Assembly: GCF_003945345.1 (NCBI RefSeq)
Contig: NZ_AP019308.1
Coordinates: forward strand, 1,674,001-1,738,000
Length of the DNA: 64,000 nt
Source of the DNA: Paenibacillus baekrokdamisoli
GTDB taxonomy: Bacteria > Bacillota > Bacilli > Paenibacillales > Paenibacillaceae
Direction: 5' to 3'
Under the pieces are notes generated by a model that was not told the DNA's origin, ran no database searches, and worked only from the letters and a program-made list of their open reading frames with translations. The translations under genes were made by a program, and so were the position numbers. Shown here piece after piece: positions 1 to 8,512 of this stretch; position 1 is the first letter of the stretch, and each line of letters starts with the position of its first letter.

Positions 1-52
1 CTGATTAAAATAAGAAGAATACGTGAATTATTGAGGGACGGGAACACGATAG

Positions 53-103
53 TTTAACGACAAATAGGCTGCCGACCTAATCGGCAGCCTATTTGTCGTT
101 AAA
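53..103. repeat. Perfect 23-bp inverted repeat (hairpin, probable bidirectional terminator)
   Basis: Positions 53-75 and 81-103 are exact reverse complements around the five-base loop CCTAA. The core contains GGCTGCCGA and TCGGCAGCC, and the outer edges are TTTAACG and CGTTAAA, so each strand ends its stem in an A/T-rich run as a bidirectional terminator would. The core matches the GGCTGCC hairpins found elsewhere in this window. The gene it would terminate to the left lies outside the window. The rest of 1-310 shows no gene. Confidence 0.75.
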
Positions 104-310
104 GTTGTACGTAAGTATCTGAAAAAGCTACACAAATATTGTCATAGGACAAGAATTTGATCCTTTAGCATATTTGAATATGATCTTAATCAAACCTACA
201 TTATAGAAGGTGAGATACTGCAACTTTATAATATCATTTGAATTACGAACGCATGTTTGTTAAATTGGTTATGAGTACCAAAAAATACAAATTGAATGGT
301 GGATGAGTCT

Positions 311-661
311 ATGAGTCGCGTCGTTGGTTTCGAAATTAGTAGTCAGGATGCAGCAACACAATCAAAGTTCTATGCTGATGTATTCGGATGGGAATTAAGT
401 GAGCCTAATTGGGGATATTACCCTGCTAAAACTGGACCTTCTGATAAAACAGGCATCGACGGCGGCATAGCACAGGGACCAGAACATTTTCCAGTTGGTG
501 TCCGCTTGCAAATCCAAGTTGAGTCCATAGAAGAATCAATTGCGAAGGCTATTGAACATGGGGGTAAGGTAGTCCAAGATGTTATGGATTTCGGAGATTT
601 CAAGCTTGCCTATATTGTTGATTCAGTGGGTGTTCACTACGGACTCATAGAGAATTATTAA
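311..661 (+). CDS. VOC-family (glyoxalase/bleomycin-resistance fold) protein
   Basis: A 116-residue single-module VOC protein. The start MSRVVGFEI begins the first beta strand, and SQSKFYADVFGW-type sequence (here AATQSKFYADVFGWEL) is the typical helix after it. The second half has VRLQIQVESIEESIAKAIE and ends in a YIVDSVGVHYGLIE strand. Members bind a metal or a small ligand and act in glyoxal detoxification, dioxygenation or drug binding; the substrate cannot be read from sequence. The start at 311 is preferred over an in-frame ATG at 296 because a GGTGG ribosome site lies nine bases upstream. A second VOC gene follows at 876, but a hairpin separates them, so they are probably not co-transcribed. 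Confidence 0.8.
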   Translation: MSRVVGFEISSQDAATQSKFYADVFGWELSEPNWGYYPAKTGPSDKTGIDGGIAQGPEHFPVGVRLQIQVESIEESIAKAIEHGGKVVQDVMDFGDFKLAYIVDSVGVHYGLIENY

Positions 662-724
662 TACGTATAACTTGGAGTTTTGATTGAGCTAACGGACAAC
701 GAGAACTCAATCAACAACAGGAGA

Positions 725-756
725 AGGCAGCCGAACTAAGTAGTCGGCTGCCTTTG
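725..756. terminator. Hairpin AGGCAGCCGA / TCGGCTGCCT
   Basis: Ten-base perfect arms (725-734 and 744-753) are followed by TTTGCTCAACG. It lies about 65 bases after the first VOC gene and is one of the recurring GGCTGCC hairpins. Sequence 760-806 continues with an ACGGGCAAGTTAA segment and then GGGTATAATC, a -10-like box that precedes the next gene. Confidence 0.65.
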
Positions 757-875
757 CTCAACGAACGGGCAAGTTAATTTAATAAACTTCCACAAGGGTA
801 TAATCTGATCCGCCCCTGATTTGCTAACTAGGCTTTGGGAGAAAAGAAAATTATGAATTAGAGAGGAGAAACAAA

Positions 876-1340
876 ATGAACGAAAAAGTAGAAGAGATAC
901 ATACAGAAAAACAGAGAGGTAAATTCGGAGGATCGTTTCCAGTCCGTTTAGTCTCAGACTTTAAGAAATCACAGGAATATTACCGTGATGTACTTGGTTG
1001 TGAGATTAGTGATTGGGGACACATCACGCGGGACGATATGACAATAATTTTGCAGCAGGCGGTCTCACCCGATGATGTACGTCCAAACGCAGTATCAAAA
1101 AAACGTTCAGATTATCCGACTGAATGGGAAGGTCCTGATCATGGATGGGATTCTTTTGTGCATGTCGAGTGGGATGACCTGGATCTCATAGTCGAGGAAG
1201 TACGTAGTAAAGGTGGAATCATTGCAGTCGAACCATTTGTTCTTTCCCACGGTGAATGGGACTTCAGAAACGCACACCTTTCCGATCCTGACGGGTATAC
1301 CATCGTGCTAGGCGGAATGCGTGAGCGTACTAGCGCATGA
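876..1340 (+). CDS. VOC-family (glyoxalase-like) protein
   Basis: A 154-residue protein with one VOC module. The segment FPVRLVSDFKKSQEYYRDVLG is the first strand and helix of the fold, and the C-terminal HLSDPDGYTIVLGG is the classic last strand, whose Asp-Pro-Asp-Gly turn is common in glyoxalase-like proteins. The central WDSFVHVEWDDLDLIVEEV is the second beta strand and helix. GAGAGGAG lies eight bases before the ATG, which supports the start. The enzymatic role is unknown; dioxygenase-like or resistance functions are both possible. A terminator at 1355 follows at once, so it appears to be a single-gene unit. Confidence 0.8.
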   Translation: MNEKVEEIHTEKQRGKFGGSFPVRLVSDFKKSQEYYRDVLGCEISDWGHITRDDMTIILQQAVSPDDVRPNAVSKKRSDYPTEWEGPDHGWDSFVHVEWDDLDLIVEEVRSKGGIIAVEPFVLSHGEWDFRNAHLSDPDGYTIVLGGMRERTSA

Positions 1341-1354
1341 AAGTGGATAACGAC

Positions 1355-1389
1355 AGGAAGCGGTCAACAGCGACCAGCTTCCTTTTCAA
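1355..1389 (+). terminator. Terminator after second VOC gene
   Basis: AGGAAGC and GCTTCCT pair around a GGTC...GACC extension and are followed by TTTTC. It starts 14 bases after the stop codon at 1340. Confidence 0.65.
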
Positions 1390-1693
1390 TTAGTCTTGAA
1401 TTAACAACTATTTCCTGTAAGATTGTGTTATCAATCTAAAGGGATGATTCATTGCAAGTTAGGGAAACGAAAGGGCTGCCACGTGGTAGTCCTTTCGTTG
1501 CGTTAACGGGGAACGAGAGCTCAATAAAACAATCATCAGGAGAGGATGCCGGCACAAATCGGCAGCCTTCGTTGCGTTTCAGGTAGGAGGTGTGATGTTA
1601 TTGATAACGGATCACCTGCTGTTCTGGACTGTTGATTGTAAGACCCTTTGATGACTTGCAGCTGAACGAGCGCAAATAATGGTTAAAAATTTA
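1390..1693. repeat. Intergenic stretch with two GGCTGCC-type hairpin repeats
   Basis: No gene is visible. It holds two more members of the dispersed hairpin family: AAGGGCTGCC with a partly matching second arm near 1469-1493, and GCCGGCACAAATCGGC with CAGCCTTCG near 1549-1571. Each is flanked by CGTTGCGT-like sequence. The link GTTAACGGGGAACGAGAGCTCAA at 1501-1523 resembles the segment at 692-711. Confidence 0.5.
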
Positions 1694-1708
1694 ATGGAAA
1701 CGGTTTCT
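1694..1708 (+). promoter_or_regulatory. cre site (CcpA catabolite control)
   Basis: ATGGAAACGGTTTCT fits the consensus WTGNAANCGNWNNCW at every position. It lies about 205 bases before the glycosidase-like gene at 1914 and about 30 bases before a TATAAT box at 1740-1745. CcpA with HPr-Ser-P would be expected to bind here and repress the gene when a preferred sugar is present; that role is inferred from the site. Confidence 0.75.
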
Positions 1709-1739
1709 TTTCTCAGATGTAAACTGTTTATAGGAACTA

Positions 1740-1745
1740 TATAAT
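1740..1745 (+). promoter_or_regulatory. Candidate -10 box for the 1914 gene
   Basis: An exact TATAAT follows the cre site. No good -35 hexamer lies 17 bases upstream (ATGTAA), which would fit a weak or activated promoter. The leader from about 1750 to 1901 is long and has no recognised riboswitch. Confidence 0.45.
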
Positions 1746-1913
1746 TCTCGTAGGCAGCAGAAACTATGCTGACACTTTAGCATTCACTGAGAGGGACTCC
1801 TTCTCACTAGGGATTGCTTCCCATCGCGCGGAAATATTTCGTCGTTGGGATAGCGTTGGGTTCTGTGAAGGGATAGTTAGCCACACTAATTAATTGTAGA
1901 TGAGGTGTTCATA

Positions 1914-4535
1914 GTGCCACATTCAGTTACAATAACGAATTTATTTAATTGGAATCTCCCGCGCTTCGTACCCATTAAGTTAGAAGTATTGACTGATGAG
2001 GTTCGATTGCACGCAGGCGGGGAGACGGTTGTTCTGCAGGGCTCGCTATTCAATATCGACTCAGATCAAGAGATTACTCCAGCCTGGAAGATTGAGGAAT
2101 ATGATTTTTCTATACTATTCCTGGAACTGAAGGCGACCGAATCCGCCTTTCTAAAGAAAGTAACCTGGTTTTCCGGAACTTGGGAGGCTTACGATACTAG
2201 GCTCGTCCATGCTACAGAGCTTCAGGACAATTTCCTATTTCTCAGAAAAGGTAATGTATCCTTCTTCCTCTCTCTGGACTTCCCCAGCAGTAAAATATCC
2301 GAAAAGGGTATTTACTACGAACCTTGGGACGAGGTTCCGGTCCAAACGGCTTATCATTGCCATACTCTTACAACAGGAGCTTGTATGCTGTCAGGCCACA
2401 TGGTCGGAGACTATGATCGGGCAGAGATTGAGGCAGTCAGCGCCTATATTGAACAACGGTTTCCGTTAAGGTTTAACCGCCCTGTGAATTCTACGACGTG
2501 CATTACGAACCGGATGACGGATGTACGAGAAGGTCGGATTTTCTATTCTATGTATGATAATCCAACCCTGCTTCTGTCACCAGAAGTATTGGAGCAAGAA
2601 ATTGATTTGTGCGCGGAAGTTGGAATTGAATACTATCAAGTGTTCGAAGGTGTGTTTGACTGGCCTGAAGACGATACGAAATCTGGAGAGGCCCTCCGCA
2701 AATTAGTGGAGTATGGTGCACAGCGGGGGGTGCGAGTAGGCGATTATGTCCATCCCGGTGAGTTATATTGCCCTCACTATAATTATGAACAGCGTCAGTT
2801 GGATCGACCTGAATGGCGGCAGCTGGATGCTCACGGTAATCGAGGTCAACTCTGTTTGGGTCACAAGGACTATGCAGAGTTCCTCCGTGATAAGCTGGTT
2901 GCGCATAATCGCAAATATAATGAACAAATGATCTGCTTGGATATGCTGTCCATTCAGCCTTGTTATAACACTTCTCATCATCATCCAGAGGGAGATGTCT
3001 ATCATCAGATTCGCGGACTAGTAGATCTCCTGGTTGCGCTGGCTGGAATTCATCCCGAATACCTCATCTGGACCAATAGCGGTAATTGGCTGGAATTCAT
3101 GCCGAAGCTGGTCTGGTATAACCCGAACATCTATTTGACTGATCCTCATGTTCGAGAATATACGCCGAACTTAAACATGTTGAAGTTAATGGGAGATACC
3201 AGGCGCGAGCAGATGGTAACTTTTCATAATACTTATATGGTTCCCTACCGATTTTACACAAATTGTGAATATTACTATTCTAGGCGCAGCAGGATTCATG
3301 ATTTACATGTCTTTGAATACAGTCTACTGCAAGGATTGGCCGTCACACCCAATATCTGCTTAGGGGAATGGCGAACTTTTCTGGAGAGAATTCCTTCCTC
3401 CAAACGGGATGAGTGCGTCGCATTTATGAAAAAATGGCTGGGATTCATCAAAGAAAACTTTGATTTATGGCAGCATACGAAGCAAGTTGGAGATTCCCCG
3501 AGTATAGGTGCGATGGAAGCCTATTCGCATATGGACAAGGATCACGGATTTATTTGTTTGGTAAATCAGAATCCTTTTCCCGGTTCGGTTACTTTTCAGT
3601 TGAATGGAACCATCGGGCTGGAGGAGGGGAAGCAATTTGATCTCTTCGAGATCTATCCACAGGAATGTCCGTTAGTCGAACAATCTCTTCCCTATGCTGC
3701 ATCCGAAGATTCAATCACTTGCTCCATACCTCCGCAAAGCGTACGGTTTATTGAGATCAAGCCAGCAGCGAAACCCGAACAATTAAAAGTATTCGGACTT
3801 CCCGCTAAGGTAGAGAGGACGGAACAGGGGTATCGCCTTATTATGAAGAAAGCGCAGGGAGAGATTGCCCCTCTTCGGTTGCTGCTGCCCGATGGTGAAC
3901 AGATTGATAGGGTTACCGCTCAGCATGCACCGACGGTCCGTATGTTCACCTTTCCGGTTTTCACACAACTAAAAGGGCAAATTGGCAACATTGCGTCACT
4001 GGATGTCACTTTTCCTAGAATCAAAGCTCCGCGAGAATTGACTCACTGGACATTGCAGCCTGACAACAAGGAGATCGTACTCCCACAACAGGACAATTTC
4101 CCCTTTCTGGGTGCCTTGGTATCCGGGGCTTATTCAGAAACGACCGAGGTATGGCTGGATATTGTATTAGAAACCGGCAACCGGACGGATGATCAACAAG
4201 AAGTCATTCCGGACTTTCCAGTTCTCCCTGCAAAGTCTTTAAACAATCTAATCACGAATAGCCGTAAACATACGTTTGAAACGGTATTTGAACTACCGTT
4301 CATAGAATGGGACGCATTTGCACAGGGATATGATGATGATGCTCTAATAGAACTCTCTTTTAACAATCCTACGCAAGTGGGCAAGATTTCGGCGACGATC
4401 AATGAAGAAACCGTAGAAGTGAGACGTTATTTCTATGCAACGAAGAAGGAATGGTACTCTTTCTATATTGTACTTACAGGTAAAGTGAAATTAGGCATGA
4501 TTAAGTTAGTCGTTGAGATTGAGTGGAACGCATAG
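1914..4535 (+). CDS. Large TIM-barrel glycosidase-like protein, family not assigned
   Basis: An 873-residue protein without signal peptide or membrane segment, so probably cytoplasmic. The N-terminal 200 residues are beta-rich, the middle (about 200-560) looks like a (beta/alpha)8 barrel, and the C-terminal third is again beta-rich. This is the architecture of GH36/GH31-like alpha-glycosidases. The barrel strand MICLDMLSIQP carries an Asp in the position expected for a nucleophile (inference). Start: GTG at 1914, six bases after GAGGTG; the upstream in-frame GTG at 1905 lies inside that ribosome site. It is preceded by a perfect cre site, consistent with carbohydrate use. The exact substrate and GH family are not recognised. 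No sugar transporter is adjacent. Confidence 0.7.
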   Translation: MPHSVTITNLFNWNLPRFVPIKLEVLTDEVRLHAGGETVVLQGSLFNIDSDQEITPAWKIEEYDFSILFLELKATESAFLKKVTWFSGTWEAYDTRLVHATELQDNFLFLRKGNVSFFLSLDFPSSKISEKGIYYEPWDEVPVQTAYHCHTLTTGACMLSGHMVGDYDRAEIEAVSAYIEQRFPLRFNRPVNSTTCITNRMTDVREGRIFYSMYDNPTLLLSPEVLEQEIDLCAEVGIEYYQVFEGVFDWPEDDTKSGEALRKLVEYGAQRGVRVGDYVHPGELYCPHYNYEQRQLDRPEWRQLDAHGNRGQLCLGHKDYAEFLRDKLVAHNRKYNEQMICLDMLSIQPCYNTSHHHPEGDVYHQIRGLVDLLVALAGIHPEYLIWTNSGNWLEFMPKLVWYNPNIYLTDPHVREYTPNLNMLKLMGDTRREQMVTFHNTYMVPYRFYTNCEYYYSRRSRIHDLHVFEYSLLQGLAVTPNICLGEWRTFLERIPSSKRDECVAFMKKWLGFIKENFDLWQHTKQVGDSPSIGAMEAYSHMDKDHGFICLVNQNPFPGSVTFQLNGTIGLEEGKQFDLFEIYPQECPLVEQSLPYAASEDSITCSIPPQSVRFIEIKPAAKPEQLKVFGLPAKVERTEQGYRLIMKKAQGEIAPLRLLLPDGEQIDRVTAQHAPTVRMFTFPVFTQLKGQIGNIASLDVTFPRIKAPRELTHWTLQPDNKEIVLPQQDNFPFLGALVSGAYSETTEVWLDIVLETGNRTDDQQEVIPDFPVLPAKSLNNLITNSRKHTFETVFELPFIEWDAFAQGYDDDALIELSFNNPTQVGKISATINEETVEVRRYFYATKKEWYSFYIVLTGKVKLGMIKLVVEIEWNA

Positions 4536-4585
4536 TTGATCGCTATGTATCAAAGTTGAAATTTGGAAGAGAAATAGTCTTAACC

Positions 4586-4618
4586 AAACCCGCCAAAGAT
4601 ATTTTGTGCGGGTTTTAT
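4586..4618 (+). terminator. Terminator after the glycosidase-like gene
   Basis: AAACCCGC (4586-4593) pairs with GCGGGTTT (4608-4615) and a T-rich tail follows. It lies about 50 bases past the stop codon at 4535. Confidence 0.75.
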
Positions 4619-4621
4619 ATT

Positions 4622-4680
4622 GTGTGCCCAGCATGGTCGCTACCTCTAGGGTTCAAGTCCTTGACCTGTTTAACATGCGA
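4622..4680 (+). mobile_element. Possible relic of a group II intron 5' end
   Basis: The segment starts GTGTGCCCAGCATGG and continues CTAGGGTTCAAGTCC, which resembles the first 45 bases of bacterial group II introns (GUGYGCC...GCAUGG, then the ...AGGGU..AAGUCC block). No further intron domains and no reverse transcriptase follow; the next gene begins at 4796. It would therefore be a small remnant. The GGTTCAAGTCC piece also resembles a tRNA T-arm, but no tRNA can be folded around it. Confidence 0.35.
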
Positions 4681-4795
4681 CGACCTAAAATCACATACAT
4701 ATGAAGTAATATACCTTCAATTGATCTGCCGAGTAGGCTATGTTTCGGATTCAGTAAGATTGGAGTACGTTTTCGTCATTGTGCAGGAGGTATGA

Positions 4796-5542
4796 ATGTT
4801 GAATAACTCGAGATCCATGAAGTTGTTGGGACTTATGACTGGGGTTGTGCTCCTTAATATTATCGTTTTGTCACCAGGATTATTAGGGGTGCAAATCGGT
4901 GGTGAAAGTGCTATTGAGACTGCTTCTGGCGTAACCTTATTGTTCAGCAGCCTCCTTACGCTGCTTTACGGAAGTTATGTTTTACTTTTGAAATCTCCTG
5001 TTGTGACGCCTTTAAAAGACCTTAAATCGCATGAGGATTACATAACGGCACTTAATCATTACAAATATGTAAAAGTGTTAAATAAGGATATTTCACTTGC
5101 CTTAGATCAGTTAGATCGAATGGAGAAGAAGATGATCACCTTGTTAGATGTCCTTAGTCAGAGATTTGATCGAACGGAGTTAAGTTTCAAGAAGTTCATT
5201 ACTGTCATTAATGAGGTCGAAAATCTTTTCTACCTGAATATCAGGGGTATGCTCAATAAGCTTAGTGTTTTCGGTGCATCAGACATCTCAGTTATTGCTA
5301 GTCCGCAAAGACATACGCAGTTTTCAAATAAACTGCTGCAAGAAAAAACGGATCTATACAAGGAGTACTTAGCCCAAGTGACGGGTTATCTTAGCGCGAA
5401 TGAAGAAATTCTGCTGAAGTTAGATAAGTTACTCATGGAGATCTCTCAATTAGGTACTACAAATTACGAAGATGTTGAAAAAATGCCCTGCATGAAAGAA
5501 ATAGATTCATTGATCAAGCAGACCAAATTCTATCAGCAATGA
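4796..5542 (+). CDS. XpaC-like two-TM coiled protein, first gene of TelA operon
   Basis: A 248-residue protein with two N-terminal membrane segments (about residues 9-31 and 44-66) and then a long helical, charged region with heptad-like spacing. I do not recognise a catalytic motif. The topology and the downstream TelA-family gene recall the B. subtilis xpaC-yaaN pair, so it may be an XpaC-type partner; this is inference from context rather than clear homology. GGAGG is placed correctly for the ATG at 4796; an ATG at 4792 in another frame stops after four codons. The gap to the next gene is only 12 bases, which contain GAGGGG, so the genes are co-transcribed. Confidence 0.7.
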   Translation: MLNNSRSMKLLGLMTGVVLLNIIVLSPGLLGVQIGGESAIETASGVTLLFSSLLTLLYGSYVLLLKSPVVTPLKDLKSHEDYITALNHYKYVKVLNKDISLALDQLDRMEKKMITLLDVLSQRFDRTELSFKKFITVINEVENLFYLNIRGMLNKLSVFGASDISVIASPQRHTQFSNKLLQEKTDLYKEYLAQVTGYLSANEEILLKLDKLLMEISQLGTTNYEDVEKMPCMKEIDSLIKQTKFYQQ

Positions 5543-5554
5543 GAGGGGATAAGT

Positions 5555-7243
5555 ATGGCTAGTAAAGGTAAAGCGGCTGTGGTGTTAGGGGCTATTGCAG
5601 TTGTCGTTTTTGCCCTTGTATATTTCGGGATCATCTTAACATCGAATTTAGGTAAAACAGACACTGAGGTAACTTCGGAAAATGCGGATAAACAATTAGC
5701 TAAACTATACAAAAGCATCTCCGTAACGACAGCGGAACAAATAAAAGGGCAGATAGACCTTGATCCTGCAGCTGTCGGTGATTCATTGCCCGATATCTCT
5801 AAATTTCCAATATCCGTTGCCAATACAACCGATCATTTCGTAGAAATCTTCTCATCCACCGAGAAATCAGGGACTGGCAATGATGGGTGGTTAAATGAGG
5901 TTGCAGAAGACTTCAATAAGGCCAATATTGCTGTGAATGGGCAGCCAGTTTCCGTCAAGATCCGTAATATTGCATCGGGCACAGCCGCCGATTATATAAA
6001 GTCAGGCAAATATGTGCCAGATGCATTCACGCCTTCAAACGAGTTGTGGGGAGAAATGATTAAAGCGCAAGGCACCAAAATTCAACTTGTATCTAATCGT
6101 CTTGTCGGTAATGTAGCTGGTGTCGTAGCAACGAAGAAGAAATATGACGAGCTGGTAGAGAAGTACGGTTCATTAAATGTCAAGACGATTACGGACGCCA
6201 TAGCGGATAATGAGCTGGCTATGGGGTATACGGATCCATTCGCTAGTTCCACTGGCTTGAACTTTTTAGTGACTGCGCTTACCACTTTTGATAGCTCTAA
6301 TTTACTTGGAGATAAAGCGGTTCAAGGGTTTGAGAAATTCCAAGCCAATGTACCTTTTATCGCGTCTACGACTTTACAAATGCGGGATGCAGCTAAGTCA
6401 GGGATGCTTGATGCTTTTGTCTTGGAGTACCAAACCTATGTCAATGCGCCTGATCTGAAGGAGGGCTACGTATTCACTCCTTTTGGCGTCAGGCATGACA
6501 GCCCGTTATACGCTTTAGGTGATTTACCTCAAGATAAGTTGGATATTATTAATAAGTTTGCAGAGTTTGTCGCACAAGAAAAATATCAGAGTTTGGCCGA
6601 AGAAAAGGGTTTCAATGGTCTTGAGGATTACAAATCGGAGCTCGGTGTCGTTGATGGCAGCCTCTTATCCTCTGCACAGAAGTTGTGGAAGGAAAAGAAA
6701 AACGGCAATAAACCGATTGCTGCCGTATTTGTAGCCGATGTATCAGGGAGTATGGATGGCGAACCTCTGAAGCGATTAAAAGAGTCTTTATTATCAGGTC
6801 AAAAGTACTTAGGTAGGGAGAATAGCATTGGTTTAGTTTCTTACTCCACTGATGTTTCAATCAATCTTCCTATTGGGAAGTACGATACGAATCAGCAGTC
6901 CATGTTTGTTGGAGCCATAAATAGTCTTCAGGCTAGCGGAGGTACAGCGACATTCGACGGAATTGCAGTGGCCATGAAAATGCTTCAAGATGAGTTAGCT
7001 CTTCGCCCTGATATTAAACCTCTGATCTTTGTTTTAAGCGATGGGGAAACGAATGAAGGGCATTCGCTTCAGGATATCAGAGGGTTAATCGAGACCTTCA
7101 AGATTCCAATATATACGATTGGTTACAATGCAAATATTAAGGCGCTGCAAAGCATATCAAGCATTAATGAGGCAGCTAGTATCAACGCAGATACAGATGA
7201 TGTCGTGTATAAAATCGGTAATTTGCTCAACGTTCAAATGTAA
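5555..7243 (+). CDS. Membrane-anchored substrate-binding / VWA fusion protein
   Basis: A 562-residue protein with three parts. Residues 6-30 form a signal anchor. About 90-370 resembles the periplasmic-binding fold of ABC solute-binding proteins (FSSTEKSGTGNDGW, then a long alpha/beta region). About 388-555 is a von Willebrand A domain with an intact MIDAS: Asp395-x-Ser397-x-Ser399, Thr464 or Thr466 in GGTATFDG, and Asp496 in LSDGETNEG. It should bind a divalent cation and a ligand outside the membrane. No ABC permease is nearby, so the binding domain probably senses or presents a ligand rather than feeding transport. It is the middle gene of a tight operon with an XpaC-like protein and a TelA-family protein. 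Confidence 0.8.
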   Translation: MASKGKAAVVLGAIAVVVFALVYFGIILTSNLGKTDTEVTSENADKQLAKLYKSISVTTAEQIKGQIDLDPAAVGDSLPDISKFPISVANTTDHFVEIFSSTEKSGTGNDGWLNEVAEDFNKANIAVNGQPVSVKIRNIASGTAADYIKSGKYVPDAFTPSNELWGEMIKAQGTKIQLVSNRLVGNVAGVVATKKKYDELVEKYGSLNVKTITDAIADNELAMGYTDPFASSTGLNFLVTALTTFDSSNLLGDKAVQGFEKFQANVPFIASTTLQMRDAAKSGMLDAFVLEYQTYVNAPDLKEGYVFTPFGVRHDSPLYALGDLPQDKLDIINKFAEFVAQEKYQSLAEEKGFNGLEDYKSELGVVDGSLLSSAQKLWKEKKNGNKPIAAVFVADVSGSMDGEPLKRLKESLLSGQKYLGRENSIGLVSYSTDVSINLPIGKYDTNQQSMFVGAINSLQASGGTATFDGIAVAMKMLQDELALRPDIKPLIFVLSDGETNEGHSLQDIRGLIETFKIPIYTIGYNANIKALQSISSINEAASINADTDDVVYKIGNLLNVQM

Positions 7244-7268
7244 AGTCAATTTTATGGGGAGGGTTACG

Positions 7269-8408
7269 ATGTCATTTACAATGGAAATAGTAAGTCCCGA
7301 GAAGATTAAGTCGGCTATTGAAGAGCAGGTTAAGCCTGTGCCTGAAGAAGTACAACAACTCAAAGAGTTGGCCGTAAACAATGTCTCGACGATCTTAGAG
7401 TTAGATATCGATTCCGTAGAAAAGCGGAAAGAGGTATTGCAATCTATTGATAGCTTCGGTATGAGTTCCATGAGGTCATCCTCGGAGAAAAATTCCCTTT
7501 TGCAAGTATCTGTTGGGAATTTATCTAAAACGGGTGATGAAGGCGGTCAAGTAGCCAAGGGATTAACTGAACTGCATCTCCAGTTGAAAGATTTGGATCC
7601 GAGTGCAGTGGATTTTGCCAAGAGTGGTTTTCTAGGCAAGTTCTTTAACCCATTGCGTAATTACTTTACCAAGTACCAAAAAGCGGATAGCGTAATTTCG
7701 GATATTATAGTTTCATTGGATAAAGGAAAGTCGGTATTAAAGAATAACAATACAACTTTGGAGTTTGAACAACAAGCACTGAGGGAGGTTACTAAAAAAC
7801 TTCAAAAGGAAATCCAGCTTGGCGTGTTGATGGATGAAGAGATTGAGTCTCAGATCGAAGCAGCCGAATTACGCAATGAGTCTGAAGATAAAATCCGGTT
7901 CATTACGGAAGAAGTGTTGTTCCCTCTACGGCAACGCGTGATGGATTTGCAACAAATGATGGTCGTTAATCAACAAGGGATCATGGCAATCGAAGTGGTA
8001 ATCAGAAATAACAAAGAGCTAATCAGAGGGGTGGATAGAGCTAGGAATGTTACGGTTTCGGCCCTGAAAATCTCTGTGACTGTGGCCAGCGCGCTCTACA
8101 ATCAAAGGATTGTCTTGAAAAAGATTGAACTTCTCAATCAAACGACGGACAGTCTAATCAGCGGAACCTCGAGAATGTTGAAAGAACAGGGCGCGGCGAT
8201 CCATAAGCAATCTCTTGAAACGAGTATTTCAGTTGATACATTGAAACAAGCTTTCACAGACGTGCTATCGGCATTAGATTCTATAAGCACTTATAAGCAG
8301 GAGGCACTTCCTAAGATGCGTGAAACCATTAACCAGTTCAGAGAACTGGCTGATAATGGTGAACAACAGATTCAACGTTTAGAGAAAGGTCACAAGCTAG
8401 GTTTGTAA
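7269..8408 (+). CDS. TelA/YaaN-family (toxic anion resistance) protein
   Basis: A 379-residue, almost fully helical, soluble protein. The segment FNPLRNYFTKYQKADSVI followed by LDKGKSVLKNNN is characteristic of the TelA family (toxic anion resistance; B. subtilis YaaN and YceH are relatives). Heptad patterns continue to the C terminus. The family is linked to tellurite and cell-envelope stress, but its biochemical action is unknown. The true start is the ATG at 7269, behind GGGGAGGG, not the longer open frame that overlaps the preceding gene. It lies 25 bases after the VWA gene and ends the operon. A GGGCGAAGAAGTCG...CGACCCAC stretch after the stop could be a weak terminator. Confidence 0.88.
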   Translation: MSFTMEIVSPEKIKSAIEEQVKPVPEEVQQLKELAVNNVSTILELDIDSVEKRKEVLQSIDSFGMSSMRSSSEKNSLLQVSVGNLSKTGDEGGQVAKGLTELHLQLKDLDPSAVDFAKSGFLGKFFNPLRNYFTKYQKADSVISDIIVSLDKGKSVLKNNNTTLEFEQQALREVTKKLQKEIQLGVLMDEEIESQIEAAELRNESEDKIRFITEEVLFPLRQRVMDLQQMMVVNQQGIMAIEVVIRNNKELIRGVDRARNVTVSALKISVTVASALYNQRIVLKKIELLNQTTDSLISGTSRMLKEQGAAIHKQSLETSISVDTLKQAFTDVLSALDSISTYKQEALPKMRETINQFRELADNGEQQIQRLEKGHKLGL

Positions 8409-8512
8409 TGTAGTGGGCGAAGAAGTCGCACGTACGACCCACTCTATTCAACGGGCAATTATGCGTAAAAATAGATAAGGGTATTATTAACTATTGGAGT
8501 TGGGGTGCTTTT

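Noticed and set aside
1750..1900. T-box or riboswitch in the long leader before the 1914 gene
   Set aside because: No T-box sequence, specifier loop or terminator hairpin could be found.
4655..4665. tRNA-like GGTTCAAGTCC
   Set aside because: No acceptor stem, D-arm or anticodon arm can be placed around it; a group II intron start explains it better.
4523..4795. Open frame of 90 codons after the glycosidase-like gene
   Set aside because: It overlaps the previous gene end, runs through a terminator and the intron-like fragment, and has no ribosome site or protein-like composition.
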